NCBI GenBank assembly: GCA_011009095.1
Contig: VTPC01090608.1
Location: 223,730-287,729, forward strand
DNA from: Ignelater luminosus
Lineage: Eukaryota > Arthropoda > Insecta > Coleoptera > Elateridae
Direction: 5' to 3'
Length of the DNA: 64,000 nucleotides
Part shown: positions 1-12,239 of the stretch, one piece after another
How the letters are laid out: each line of letters begins with the position of its first letter
Position numbering within the stretch: the stretch's first letter is position 1
Notes under the pieces: generated by a model
Databases searched by the model: none
The model's input: only the letters and a program-made list of their open reading frames with translations
Told to the model about the DNA's origin: nothing
Position numbers and translations under genes: made by a program

Positions 1-553
1 TTTTTTGCAAAACTGGAAAACTTGAGCTTTTTGTAAGCAGATACCGATGAACTTCTTCCGCATTTGTTTCACTATTAGCGTTTTCTGGTTTTCTACTACT
101 GTTATTTGTAATTTTCATTAGTAAGTCCACTATGTCTTCTGATTATAAACAATTGAAAATATCCATGGGCGTTGGTGGACTATCAAAGGTGAGTTGTAGT
201 CCTGCTGATAATTCGTCAAAGTTGAAATCGAGAATATCTTCGGCAGTATCTACCCATTCGTCATCACTGCTGCTTGTATCGTTATCTTTTCATTAGTATT
301 AGAAGGAGGAGGTGATGGGTTGATTATTTCTGATGTATTACTGACCGCCGCACTAGATAAATCTGAATAGCTAGACTCGAGTTCCTCAGGTAGAAAGTCT
401 ATCGGCATCATCAGACGCTTCATAAGGGTCTTTTTTTGAAATTTCATCATTGGTGGGGCCATTATCAGAACAGTCTTCGTCGCTAACACTGTACTAATCG
501 GTTTCTACCACATAATACAATTCTAGCAACCTCGCTTCTTCTTTTGAATCCAT
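1..553 (-). pseudogene. piggyBac-like transposase N-terminus, broken, cut by window edge
   Basis: Read on the minus strand from an ATG at 553, the translation has the acidic, Ser/Asp-rich start usual for piggyBac-type (PGBD-like) transposases. Near 150-110 it reaches a stretch resembling the family's block of the type P-x-D-x-F then D-L-I/L (here SPPTPMDIF, a stop, then DIVDLLMKITN). Frame changes occur near 380-300 and there is at least one in-frame stop, so it is dead. The catalytic domain would lie beyond base 1 and cannot be seen. The neighbour at 600 is the 3' end of a LINE on the same strand. The family assignment rests on composition and one weak block only; it could be another acidic transposase. 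Confidence 0.35.
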
Positions 554-599
554 AATAAAACTAAATTTTAATAATTTCTTTTTACATAATCCGTTCCTC

Positions 600-2415
600 T
601 TCTACCTTTGGTCGCTGTAGAGGATATCCTTCTCCAGTCTGCCCTATCGGAGGCTAGTCCCCTGGCCTGAGACCAGTCTACCCTCACTCCATCAGCCCTT
701 TTGAGCACTCTCCTGCCAGGTGAAACAACGCCTTCCTCATGGCCTCTTCCCTTCAGGTCTGGCTTCCATAGTGAGTCTGGGCAGCCTTTCGGGTGGCATA
801 CGATCTACATATATATCTCAAACCATCTTAGCTTGGCTTTGCCAAGGGTTGTTTTTAGAGGTCTGGTTTGAAGGTTAATACAAATTGTCTGATTTCTCAC
901 TCTGTCGCGTTTTCCCTTCTACTCTTCGGAGATACCTTATCTCCTTGAACTGTATGTGAGGATGGGAACGTACCTGGAATTGACTTTGTACTTTTTGAAA
1001 TTTCTCTCTTTTCGATAAAAGTTCGACTCAGAGCTCCATATAGTCTTTCAGCGGCGCCACTCCTCTCATTTAATTTTTTATCGATTTTTCCATCTAAACT
1101 GATTGTGCATCCCAGATACTTAAACTTTTCAATCTGTTTTAGCTGTTCTCCTAGGATTGTGATCTGGTGCTGCACGGGGGATCGACTAATTACCATCGTG
1201 TGGGTCTTAACAGTGTTTATTAAAAGCTTCCATTTCCTAAGTTCAACGGTCCAAATGTATAATTTCTTTTGTAGATCTCTGTCACTACCAGCAATCAGGC
1301 CCACATTGTCAGTATAGGCTAATTCTGAGAACAGCACTGCTTTGAGAAGCCGAACTGGAAACGACGGGAACTCTTCTGACATTATTTTTGCCACGTCATC
1401 TATCAGCAGTACAAACAAAAGAATGCCATCCTGTCTGGCCCTAGCTGTTGGTCGAAATTCTTCTGACTACGAGTTACTTGTCCTGATGTAATTGCTGCAG
1501 GGTTTATAGTAGCTCTGTATTCTGCTTATTAGGCCTCAGTTTACACAAATCTATATAACATATGTAGACTTCCTTATCGTATTCTGTAGTTTTTTCCGAA
1601 ATCTGCCTTAAAGTGAAAATCTGATCCTGAGTGCCTCTTCCTGGCCTGTAATCTCCTTGTGACTCTAGCAGCTGATGCTGCACTAAGACATGTTTCAAGT
1701 ATCCTGAAATAGATATTTTCTGGGACACTTAATAAAGATATTTCACGGTGGTTGTTACATTCCTTGTTGTCCCCCTTTTTGAACAATACATGGGACTATG
1801 ATGGCCACTTCCTAATCTGCAGGTATTCTGCCATACTTCCATGCTAGGGATAGAATTTGGAACAGTAGATCCTTCCCTGCTTTTCCCGTGTGGCTCAGCA
1901 TCTGTGGTGCGATGTTACCATACCCAGCTGCCTTGTCAAGGTTCATCTTTTCCAAAGCAGCTATCATCTCTTCTTTAGTGACGGGGTCGGTTTTAAGCTC
2001 TTGGTTTTCTTCCACTAATTGAGCATCTTCTTTTGTTTCTAGCAAATCCATAAAATATTCTTTCCATCTATTCATCATATTCTTATCATCCGTCAGTAGA
2101 CATTTATTTTTGTCAAAAATGTTCTTCAAAGGCACTTCCTTGCCATTTCTTAGGCCTTTTAAGACTCTGTAGAAAAGTTTCTGATTTTCATCAAAGCGTT
2201 TCTCTATTTAGTGCTTGAACTGTTCCCAATCAGCCTTTTTCGCATCTTTCACTATTTTCTTGATTTTTTGTCTTTGCTCTTTGTACTTATCATAGCTATC
2301 TTGTGTTCCACTTTCTAGGTATTCCTTACACTTCCTCGTTTTCAGCTTTGCCTTTTCTTTAACCTCTTCATTCCACCATCTCGTCATTTTCTTATTACTT
2401 TTTCTCTCACCCCTT
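600..2415 (-). mobile_element. 5'-truncated LINE (non-LTR retrotransposon), RT and C-terminal part, dead
   Basis: The minus strand from 2415 to 600 reads, with several frameshifts, through the EN-RT linker (WWNEEVK block at about 2390), the RT fingers (KAAGYGNIAPQML at about 1930), the FKKGDNKECNNHREISLLS block (about 1780-1730), the CGFR-like block, the region of the catalytic box (here YTDN instead of Y/FADD, about 1310) and the FKYLGCTIS block (about 1120). It ends near 600 in the basic, Arg/Trp-rich tail typical of these LINE ORF2 proteins. It is 5'-truncated, as is usual after incomplete reverse transcription: no endonuclease is present. The RT box has lost the second Asp. It is related to the copy at 9165-12190 and probably belongs to the same broad RT group; I cannot fix the clade. 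Confidence 0.85.
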
Positions 2416-2870
2416 ATAGTGTTCTAATAATTACCTGTAGCAATAACCTAAATAGTTTTCAAAAGAATTCCAATTAAACACATTGTAAATATGAATTATT
2501 TTGCTTTAGTACTGATATGTATAAAAACATTGAAGAAGAACTTCGTAATTATTTTAAGTGATACGTATTTAGCTTAATGAAGTCAATATAGTGTAGGGAA
2601 AATTAATATTTAATTAGTTTATAATATTTCTAACTCAGCATGTTTCCTACAAAATGTATCTATTTCAATTATGTCAACGTATAACATTGACTTTCAAAAG
2701 TTTCACAGATAATACAGTTACGGAGAACTATCAATGACGAGACACTAATTGACGTTAGAGGGAATTGCAAACTGTTAAACCAATTTGTTGTTGATGCAAC
2801 ATTATTTGAAATCCATCAAGGAAACGTTTTACATGTTAATACCGAATTAACTAACCTACTAAAAGTTAGT
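2416..2870. other. AT-rich intergenic sequence, nothing recognised
   Basis: No open frame with coding character and no terminal repeats were seen between the LINE's truncated end and the hAT target duplication. Confidence 0.5.
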
Positions 2871-2878
2871 TTTATAAA
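2871..2878. repeat. hAT target-site duplication, left copy
   Basis: TTTATAAA directly before the TGGGGCTGGG tip; identical to 6484-6491. Confidence 0.85.
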
Positions 2879-3218
2879 TGGGGCTGGGCAGGTGTGTGTA
2901 GGGATAGAGCATACACGCTCTAAAATATGCTGCTACAAATGTCTTATATATGCTGTAATATATGCTCCAAAAAACATTTTTTTTTCTAAAACTCGTTTAA
3001 AACAACAAAAAAATTAAATATCTTTTCTTTCTATTTTAGTGACTAAAATATTGACATTACGTTTTTGAACAGGTATCCAGAAAGAAATAAACTACATAAT
3101 ATTTGAAACATTTTTAATAATACATAAAACAAATAATAATTTATTAATTATTATACAATACAGTGCAATACCCTAAGAAAATTACTAAGTAGAAATACCA
3201 AAACGATTACTTTAAAAA

Positions 3219-4999
3219 CTATTTACTTGTTACAATAATCACGTGCTTTTCTATATTTTCCACTAGAAAACTTTGACGATTCTCTTGTAGTAGAGTTTTG
3301 TAACGTTCTTTTCACGCAAGGTGTTACAGGACAATATTTACATAAATGTGATTTTTGCGTGGCTGCATTTTGTTCAGAATTGGAAAAGTCTCCATTTAAA
3401 ATATTTTGTATGGATTCAAGTGTCGACAATCCTGAATTTTTCTTAAGTAAATCATTCCATTTTGTTGATATTTTTCTATATGTATCACTATTATTTTCGG
3501 CTATAGTTTTTTGAAAATCTTAAAGTATATCTAAAGATTCTGTCAGAAGTAAATTTTGTGTTTCAAATTTCTTAATTATGGTGGGAATGTTGGAAAAGTG
3601 AGACTTTATATAGGACAACTGAGAAATTAATTCACGGCTTTTCAAAACGCTCGGACAATCTGCTACAGATAGAGCAGAATTTGGATCGAAAATATTAACG
3701 ATATATTAGAATTCTGTGTAATGTTCACAGTAATACAGAGCAGGTTCCCCATCTAGTCAAAATTGGTTGCGGGGACAAAAGAACATATTTAGGCTGTTTA
3801 TGGTCATGGTAAACTTGAACGCTAGTTGGAGCTTTCAAAAAAACTTTTTTCCGGTGTTAAGTAAGGAATTCACAGGAGGAAATCCAGTTCTAACAGCTTC
3901 AGCAACGCGATTTAAGGTACAAGCAAGTTGTGTGAACCAAATTAAGATAAAAAATTTTGTTCATATATGCCGCATCATCGGTCACCATGTACAAAACTTT
4001 ATCTGTTGGAACTTGTCGTGGTACATACAACAATGCAAGTGGTTCATTAACAAATCTAGAAACTGTTAGGTGATTGGTTTTTTCTAATTGTCTAACGGCG
4101 ACCAATTTACTGTTGGAAGGGTTACCATTCAAAACACCAAGGACAAAGTTTGCAATATACCTTCCTTTGACGTCGGTAGTCTCATCGATGCTAAACTAGA
4201 TGTAGCGGTCTGAAACAGAATCCCTTATTTTTTGAAGAGTCTCTTCATATAACGTAGGGGTGTGCAATCCGGACGCTGTTCGTCGTGAAACCACAGATTC
4301 TTTTGTGCAGTTTTCCAAGAACATCTTAAATTCTGGAGCGTCGAGGTTGTTCAACGGAATGTTGCAGGACACCATCATTTTACAGAAATCTCTATTGAAA
4401 TTGTTGGATCCTTAGTTCTTGTTAACATAATTAACAAGTAATTCTTGCGTAGGAGCATTTTCAACGTCGGTTTTCTGTTGATGTGAGCCAGGGCGTATGT
4501 GCTGATCCAATTGAGATTTTTTGGTAATGGTGATCTAACAATCAAATATAAAATATAAGTAAAAAATTATTTTAATTGTTTGATATGTCAAGGATAGTTC
4601 ATCACGAAAAATAAGAAAATATAAATGAAAACCATCTGAAGGTATTACATTTTCTTTGATAAGAATTAATACAGAAAAAGATTATTGTTTATTATTAATT
4701 ATTCGAAAGATTCCTGCTTGAGGAATTCTAAAAATCTTTAAAAAATATTAAAAAAATAAATGTATCTATTAACTAAGGACGTGTATGTTAACTGAGCCGC
4801 ATTATTGTAAAACTAAATCTAAACTTTCCAATTTTCAATAGCTGGCGGCTAATAGAATTACAACTAAAAATTTTGAACTACTGTATACATACCTGTTTTT
4901 CATATTACACAACACGACAGTTCCATCATATTTAAAGCACTTGAATGTTTTCAATCACTTTCTAATGAGTTCTGACTGAGAACTGCCGACTTTCGGCAT
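3219..4999 (-). pseudogene. hAT transposase pseudogene with one intron
   Basis: Exon 1 starts at an ATG at 4999 (MPKVGSSQSELIRK, then a stop where a Trp is expected, then DGTVVLC) and ends at 4893 at a CAG/GTATGT donor. The intron is 4892-4535 (358 nt) and ends TTGTTAG. Exon 2 opens with the second half of a BED-type zinc finger (KKSQLDQHI..GSHQQK). Downstream come the IDETTDV block of the hAT catalytic core (about 4200), LEKTNH (about 4085), the VTDDAAYM block (about 3985), and PPQPxxTRWGTW-like sequence (here PQPILTRWGT, about 3750). A Cys-rich tail lies at 3430-3223. In-frame stops and a frameshift near 3900 make it non-functional. The first Asp and second Asp blocks are both still legible. 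Confidence 0.82.
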
Positions 5000-5249
5000 T
5001 GTTAAAGATATGCTCAAAACAACCGCACTGTTAGCTTACCTTAGTAATACTAAAGTTTTGGCCGTTTAAATTTTTTCGAACAAGGGCAAGAACACATTTG
5101 GTTTTCCAAGAAATTAAATAATGAGCTCTGTCCTGAAATGCTTAAATGAAGGGATTAAGATAAGTTCTTAAACAAATACTTCTTTGTGCAATATTCTAGA
5201 GATTAAGCAGCGGGGCTCTGCGTAGAATGTTAATGCGGAGGCTAAAGAC

Positions 5250-6063
5250 GCAAAGTTGAATCAAGTCGAACTTTCTTAAGTCGAATATCAATTGTACAAT
5301 AAAAAAATGGAGATATAGAAATTCTGAGTTATAGAACTACAAAAAAACAAGATAAAAGTAGCAATCTTCCATACATTTATTGCCACGGTAATCTAGAAAA
5401 AGAATATAGAAATTGATTAACTTCATATATACAAATACATACAATAAGAGACAAATACAGAACTAGAACACAAAACTATTTCTTAAAACAATTGATAATT
5501 TTTGATTTAAGAAATGATCGTCAACAAAGTTCTCTAAAGTTATTGATGCACGATACACTTCTTCGGTGACAATTTCTTAAGAACACAAGTAGTCATTTCA
5601 TTACACTTACTCACCATTTTTATTTTTTGGTGTATTGTTAATGAGGTATACAAGTTAAAGTTTAAAGGGAAAAATTCCAAAACACCCTTAGCTTTGTTCG
5701 TTTTTGCCGCTAAAGGAATTCCTTGAAGTACGTTTAATCTTATTCACAATACATATTGCGTTTGCACGTAAGTCCATTTAAAACAGTCAATATAGACGTC
5801 AATCAACCCCATCGGTCATTAATTAATGTGTTCCTAGCATGGATGTAAATTCAGTTTTTGTGCATTGAACCAAATATTTTAAGAGAAATTTCTTAACTTT
5901 CTTTTTCGTTTTTATCTTAGGTATGTATTTAGAATGGATAATGAATAGAAAAATAGAGAAAAGTTCGAGATACGGAAATTCATTAATGTTAAACCTTAAG
6001 AATTTTACCTGGAATTACGGAAAAATTCGACATAGAGAAATTCGAGATATAGGAGGTTGACTG
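5250..6063. mobile_element. pogo/Tigger-like relic nested in the hAT element
   Basis: The right end reads TTCGAGATATAGGAGGTTGACTG followed by TA, the form of pogo/Tigger-type tips (CAGTCAACCTC... when reversed) with a TA target. The left part (5262-5295) has matching inverted TCGAA...TCGAA blocks but its outermost bases are eroded. Between them, the minus strand at about 5594-5480 gives a short open stretch (TEEVYRASITLENFVDDHF) that could be a transposase C-terminus, but I cannot confirm it. It lies in the promoter-side half of the hAT and so inserted into it. Confidence 0.42.
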
Positions 6064-6318
6064 TACTAAGAAATTTGGCCGAAGTAGTTTGAAAACAGCA
6101 CTTTTGTTTCAGGTAAAATTACAAAGCGAAATTTTCCCTCAAACATGCATTTTTATGCCCGGAAAGCTTTATATGCTATATGCTGTAAACCTTCAATATA
6201 TGCAGAATATATGCATAAAATGCAATTTATATTAAAGTAAACAATGAGAAACGTGCAGATGTCAAAAAATTAAATGATTATGCTCAATAGGAAAAAACAT
6301 ACATATTTCCCATATGCA

Positions 6319-6455
6319 TTGTAGTAGAAAAGTGAATTGTATTTAGAAAAGGTTTTGTTTAATATGCGTAATTTATGTACATACTATGAAATTATACGTA
6401 TGAAAATAACTTAAAACAAATGGAAATAATTTTATTTTTCCTGTATACTTTAATA
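6319..6455 (+). repeat. 137-bp direct repeat, copy 1 (inside hAT right end)
   Basis: Starts TTGTAGTAGAAAAGTGAATT and matches 6778-6914 with few differences, at a spacing of 459 bp. This copy lies just inside the right terminus of the hAT element. Confidence 0.85.
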
Positions 6456-6483
6456 CATACACATATGCATTTTCCCAGCCCTA

Positions 6484-6491
6484 TTTATAAA
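6484..6491. repeat. hAT target-site duplication, right copy
   Basis: TTTATAAA directly after the CCCAGCCCTA tip; identical to 2871-2878. Confidence 0.85.
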
Positions 6492-6777
6492 TAGGGAAAA
6501 GCGAGAATTTGTAAAGCAAACAGGGCGAAATTTATATAATAACATTGAAATAATAGCCCCTAAATATAAATAAAAGAATTTTTTAGCTAAAATAAAATAC
6601 AAACTAAAAGAGTCAAATGTGGAAGATTGCTCTCTAACAGTAAGTAAAATTGTTATGAACGAATAAGATACATACATGGTTGGTTTTACTTTTTATAAAG
6701 ATTTATATGAGTAGTTTTATATAATGCCCGAGGGAAATACACTGTACAATCAAAAGCGAAGATACAAAATAGAAAAA

Positions 6778-6914
6778 TTGTAGTAGAAAAGTGAATTTTA
6801 TTTAGAAAAGGTTTTGTTTAATATGCGTAATTTATGTACATACTATGAAAACAATGCGTATGAAAATAACTTAAAACAAATGGAAACAATTTTATTTTTC
6901 TTCTATACTTTAAT
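6778..6914 (+). repeat. 137-bp direct repeat, copy 2 (outside hAT)
   Basis: Near-identical to 6319-6455 but outside the hAT target duplication and lacking the terminal CCCAGCCCTA. It ends where the subterminal sequence of the first copy diverges. Confidence 0.85.
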
Positions 6915-7009
6915 ATAAAATATTTCAAAGAGTACAATCCACATAATATACACATACTGTTTTTTTCTATTTAAACATACTTTTTTATGAAGTAGCAGTA
7001 AAGTGTCTA

Positions 7010-7310
7010 CAATAAAATAAAATGACAGGCAGCTTTTGGGCTTTCGTTTTCTATTTTATTCTGCACTACCAATAATTCCAAAGAGTTGTCACTCTTCTCA
7101 TTCACCAACAACATGCTAGTGCTATGTAAACGTCTCTTCGTGTCTGCAATCTGCTGCTTTTCAATACGTGAGTTATTACAGTTTGAAAATGAGAGATCAT
7201 TATTTGTATGTACATGTTTACTTCGAGGTTATGTGCTTTCATTAATTGCACTTTGTCATATGTCTTTGTTGTCATGCTTTTCTGAGTCTGCGTAAACAGT
7301 TTCGGCAAAC
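7010..7310 (-). pseudogene. Unidentified coding-like fragment
   Basis: One minus-strand frame has only two stops over about 95 codons and looks protein-like. It contains a Lys/Arg-rich helix-like block (RIEKQQIADTKRRLHS, about 7165-7120) followed by LLVNEKSDNSLELLVVQNK and a stop at about 7010. I do not recognise the family. It may be the C-terminal piece of a transposase or a decayed exon; the composition (Asn, Ser, Glu, Lys) is not that of the LINE relics nearby. Confidence 0.3.
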
Positions 7311-7319
7311 AATTTCTGC

Positions 7320-9160
7320 TGTATTTCTAACTGAAAGTTATTTCACTGATTGATTTAGTACTATTGTGAAATTTTTGTTATAGTTTTCTTTTATATTGTC
7401 TGTTTTTATGTAATACGTCATCAAGCTCTCTTAATAATAACAGCGTTGGAGTTCTCGAATTCCCTTTGGTATATTACAGTTAAAACTTCTGTCATTCTCT
7501 TTGTTTTTATCATATTATGTACTTGAAGGAATCTCTTTATTCTTAGAAATTTCTCTCTATTTGTTTTTTGCATTAAACGCTCAGTTTTATTGTAAATAAC
7601 AGAAAATAGCCTTATGAAACTAATAAATTGTCTTATACATTTTAGATAAATGCTACCGAAATAAATTCTGATTAATAAATGAAATCCCTAGAGTTTCTCA
7701 ATAGGCAACAATATTTTTTGCTTCTTTAATCATGCTATTCTTCATTTTGCAACCTGATTATATTTTGATTGTTAGTTTAGTGCTATAATCTATTTTCCTT
7801 TTACAACATTATTGACAGTTTTATTTGCAAGGATTAAGACGAATTGAGCTACCGTATTAGTAAATGGATACGATACAATCACCTAAAAGAAAATTTGATT
7901 TATCAACTTCTGTAATGATCGTGTTTAATGCCTTGTGTTATATTATTATACCTAGGATCCATTTTCAGGTTATAACTACAAGGTATGGATAGTAAGTTAA
8001 ACATTATCTTCGATTGCTTAAAATGTTGAGTGAATTTGGGTTAAATTATAAAATATCAAGTTTTTAGCAAAGGTGTTATTATTTTACTTCAAATCTGTAA
8101 ATAGTCATTAACTGGCAATTGTAGTGGAAGTAGCAAATATTTGGTAGTTGGAATTAATTAGATTTTTAATAACTCTACAACAATAAAATTATATTATTTT
8201 ATTATTATAATTATCAACATTTGATAATTGAAATAAATTTCAATTTACAAAAAATGTAAATTTTCTTAAAAGTTCCAGAATTAATATCAGTCTTGAAATA
8301 AAATATTAGAACAAACCAAAATAATACCAAGCTAAAGTTCTTCACACATCCTTAACCTTCTTTCTAAGTTCTGTAACAGCTACGCCATGTAAATGTTTTA
8401 TTCGTGTTACGTACTAGAATCTACAATTTAACTCTCTTACAGTGTCTGTTCAATATCTTTCTATACTAACAAGTTACTCCGAACAGATAATAGAGACTGA
8501 ATACATTCCAAACTTTATTATTTAATGGAAGCTTTCAAAACCACCAGACTTTTAGATCGATGAATTTAATGTTGGTTTTCGATAAAATTTCTCAGATTTT
8601 CCCTACAAAAATCATAATCAGGTCTAGGATTGAAAGTGCATACAATTGTCTAATTTAGAGAGATTCTTATACAGCAACACATATTTCAAATTTAATAGTA
8701 CATGTAAATTAAACTGACGAATTAGTTTGAAATTTCAAGAGAAGCCAAACTTTCATACGCAACAAATTGAACGTGATTACTACTCGACGCTATCAAAGTA
8801 AATCTGGCCAGCCTCTTTAATGGGAATAATGCGCCTGAACAGCGCTCTTATTGAAAAATGAAAACGCTTAAATTAACAACCTTTGTGTTTGCTGCCCGGT
8901 GCCAAAAATCTAATACATCGTTTAGGATTACATAGGTAAGTGTTTTAGAGAAAATCTTTGTCTTAATTTAACAAACGTCTTCTTGCAGCTTTTGTGGATG
9001 ATACTCCGTTTTTGAGTAAATTTGATTATTCCGCCGCAAGAAACGTTTACTGTATTTACATGGTCGTACTGTTATCAAAGATGAAAATGATCCACAACCT
9101 GTTGTTTTCAAACTATAAAGTAAAAACAAAGATATTTAAAATTAAAAGTCAGTTGTTACT
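7320..9160. other. AT-rich stretch without recognisable gene
   Basis: Only short chance frames were found. A TTCTTGCAG acceptor-like site at about 8988 precedes a short open frame, but nothing supports it as an exon. Confidence 0.5.
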
Positions 9161-9164
9161 TGCT

Positions 9165-12100
9165 TATTCCGTCCCTTGTCTACCTCGCAATGTCGAGGGG
9201 GAGCAAAGGCTTTGCCAGCGTTGCCTGTCATGGGTCACCGTCCTGGATATCTTCTTTCTTTTTTATGCTTCGTTTCTGGAAAACAGGAACTAATGAGTCT
9301 GTCCATGTCATCCTTCGACGGCTTCTAGGCCACCTTCTTTCGCACCTCCTTTCCATACCCGGCTTGGGGATCCTGTAGTCCTGCATACTGGCAACATTTC
9401 CAAACCAGCGCATCTTGTGTCTGATATCAACCCTGTCTGCCAAAGGCTGGACTTGTAGGGGCAGTATAATGGTCTGATTCCTGGCCCATCCCTACGGGTT
9501 TTCCCCGTTCTTCTGAGGTAGCACATCTGGATCTGCTAGTGGCGTGAGTCCAGGACTCGCACCTGTATGTGAGGGTCGGCACGTAAGTAGAATATCAGTC
9601 CTGATGGCCACTTTTTTCTTACTCAAGAAGTATCTACTAAGGGCAAAGTATAACCTTCCGGTTGCCGCTATCCTTGCATTTAGATCCTTGTCGGGTTTGC
9701 CGTCGGCACTCAGTACAGCTCCAAAGTACTTAAATTCTTCGACTTGAGCTCCAGTTCTACTAAGATCCTGTGCTAGGTCTGATCTCAGTTAATAACCATG
9801 GTATTAGTTTTGGAGGTATTGATCCGCAATCCTCTACTTTGCGATTCTGTCACCCAGGTGTTTACGTTTGCTTGCAGCGCTCCAGCCGAACGGACGAGAA
9901 GCACAACGTCGTCCGCATAAGGAAGCACCGACACCTTTACTGAACTGCCAATTTCCTACCTTGAAAGGGTGCATTGTTCTTTTACACTCCGTTATCACAT
10001 CGTCCATAAAGATGATAAAGTGGTGAGGAATTCTCCTGAAGTGGCGTTTACAGTTCTTACATTGTTCCTACAAACTTTGTAGAAATCTTGAATTCTCCTA
10101 TTGAAGATCTCTTCGACGCCTCTCTTTCGGAGTACTTTCCACAGCCCTGACCACTGGACGCTGTTGAAAGCGTTTGTGAGGGCTATGAAACAGGCGTATT
10201 CTTCTCTTCCATACTCGATATGACTTTTTTTGTTATTTATCGCATGGTAAAGATAAGGTCTTAGCTTCCTCAGTTGGCCCGGAAGCCACACTGCTCTTCT
10301 TCGAGAAGGGGTTCCACTTTCTTAGTCAGTGTCTCTGATAATATACGTGAATAGGTCTTTCCGGGTAAGCTAAGCAGGGAAATTCTCCTGTGGTTCTGGC
10401 AATTACGATTGTCTTCTTTTTTAAAGATTCGGGTTATAACAGCGATCTCCCAATTCTGAGGTATTTTTGCTGTTCTCCAGGCGAGATTTATTACATGGAC
10501 CAGAAGGTTTCCACCGACTTTTTCCGTGTACCTCAGCAGGTCTGGTGCCACTGCATTATGCCACGCTGCTCTGCCCAATTTAATTTTTTTCAAGGCAGCA
10601 GTAAGCTCTATTCTAGAAACCTGTCCTGTCCTCTCCATTCCAAGCTTGAATATTAGTGACATCATCACTGCCCGTCTCGGCATTGAGAAGTTTCGAGAAG
10701 TATTTCGTCCAACTTTCCATAACACCTTTATCTCTAAACCCTTTTTAGGTAGTCTCATCCTTTTTAGAGTTTTATAGAACAGTTTTTGATTTTTACTAAA
10801 GTTTTCTTCCAGAAAATTACCGAACTCCCACTCTGCACGTTTTGTTTCTTTACTTTGATCCTCTGGTTTTTGTAAAGTTGATTTATTACTGAGGTGCATC
10901 TTCTACAATCTTTTCTTTTTCCTTACTTCATTTTTAATATCTTCGCTTCACAATTTTGTAGCTTTCACACTCCCCCACTGCCTCCAAAATTACATTTCTG
11001 AAATAATTCCAAGCTTCTTCCAGATCATTCGTATTAATTCTTCCTCCTAGTACATCATTCTTTTTGCCTACCAAGTTTCTGTGGCTTTCCTGATTCTTTA
11101 TCTCAGCTAGCTTGATTTCTCCAGCAACTTCCTTTTACTTCTTCCTTTCCTTCTTGTCAATGGTTTTGCGACTGCCCTCTATAACATCAGGAGATGGTGG
11201 TCCGTCCCTATTTCTGGTCCTCGCATTACCCTCGCGTCTTTGCACCTTGGCAACTTGCTCTTCTTAAGTATATTGTAGTCGATGATTGACTTTTCATCTC
11301 TTGCGGGCTCTACTCTGGTAAATTTGTGGATGTCCTTATGTGGGAACATGGTGTTCGTTATGGCCAAATTATTTGCTATGCAGAACTGTAGCAGTCTGAC
11401 ACTATCATTATACCTGCATTCTTCCTCATGTTTTTCTATTACACCCTCATTGCATTCAGGCTTTGCTCCTACTCTTCCGTTGAGGTTCTCGAATAATATT
11501 ATGTCATTCATTGTGATACCATCAAATGTGTTGTGAAGCTGATCATAGAAGTTGTCTTTTGCTTTCGATGAGTCATCTTTCTTGGGTGCATAAGCTACTA
11601 AAAGAATTACTTCAGCTTCCCTTTCCTTTACTGTTGAGCACATAATCTTCTCACTCACGTACTTCCAGTCTGATATATTGCACACTTCATCTCTATTAAT
11701 CAGGAAACCTACTCCAGTGCATGCTTTTGGGTCTCTTGGAACTGCCTTGTAGCCTTGTTACTTCTGTTTGGTCTCTATTGGAGTCAGAATTTTTATTTTG
11801 GTTTTATTGATCACGTTTACAAGCTCCTCCAACTTTCCCGTTAAGCTCCTAACATTCAAAGTTCCATATGATATAGTCCGGTTTGGCCTCCAGGTCAATG
11901 ATCGTTTGGACAGTTCGGTTTCTTTCCTTTGTGTTTTTTAAATCTGTTTGTATTATTCCAGTGTACAAGGGATTGACGTGTAGACTCCTAGCTCGATTGA
12001 GTGGTTGCCCGCTTAGAGTAGTCGTGTCTACCCCTTCCCTCCTTCCCATTCTAGCCGATGGTCTGACTAGGTTTTTGGTGGGGTGCCTGCAGCTCTAGGG

Positions 12101-12190
12101 CGCGGCTTTCCTAGCTTAAAGGGAGGGTCTACTTCTCTTTTTTCAACCGGGCTTGGGACCGGCTTTGGCGGAGTTAAAGTCAGTTCTATA
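9165..12190 (-). mobile_element. LINE with apurinic endonuclease and RT, nearly full ORF2, dead
   Basis: Reading down from 12190 on the minus strand: a leader-like stretch (12190-11850); an APE-type endonuclease start (GTLNVRSLTGK, about 11870); the middle of the domain (VILLVAYAPKKDD, about 11600; ENLNGRVG, about 11490); and its end (EIGTDHHLL, about 11190). Then come the linker (10899-10700), the RT (FKKEDNRNCQNHRRISLLS about 10420; EEQCGFR about 10280; ALTNAFNSVQW about 10170; intact YADDVVLL about 9920), and the basic tail (HKMRWFGNVASMQDYR, about 9410). Several frameshifts separate these blocks, so no protein can be made, but the catalytic box and the SDH-equivalent (TDH) of the endonuclease survive. 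Upstream sequence at 12060-12190 is GC-richer and may be the 5' untranslated part. Confidence 0.88.
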
Positions 12191-12239
12191 ACTCAAAGGC
12201 GATGGGAGCGAGATCAGTTGATTGATCAAAAAGTCTGAA

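Larger units (their letters stand above)
2879..6483 (-). mobile_element. hAT-superfamily DNA transposon with 8-bp target duplication
   Basis: The ends are TGGGGCTGGG on the left and CCCAGCCCTA on the right, i.e. imperfect inverted repeats of a (T/C)AGGGCTGGG type tip. They are bordered by identical 8-bp copies of TTTATAAA at 2871-2878 and 6484-6491, the target-site size of hAT elements. Subterminal sequence on both sides is rich in TATATGCTG-like motifs (about 2925-2975 and 6165-6230), the kind of repeat hAT transposases bind. The minus strand carries a dead, intron-containing transposase (3219-4999). The non-coding part 5000-6300 holds a nested pogo-like relic. Length is about 3.6 kb, normal for an autonomous hAT plus the insertion. 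Confidence 0.88.

Noticed and set aside
8994-9293. Plus-strand frame after TTCTTGCAG, as an exon
   Set aside because: It overlaps the LINE tail on the other strand from 9165 and its first part has no domain or balanced codon use.
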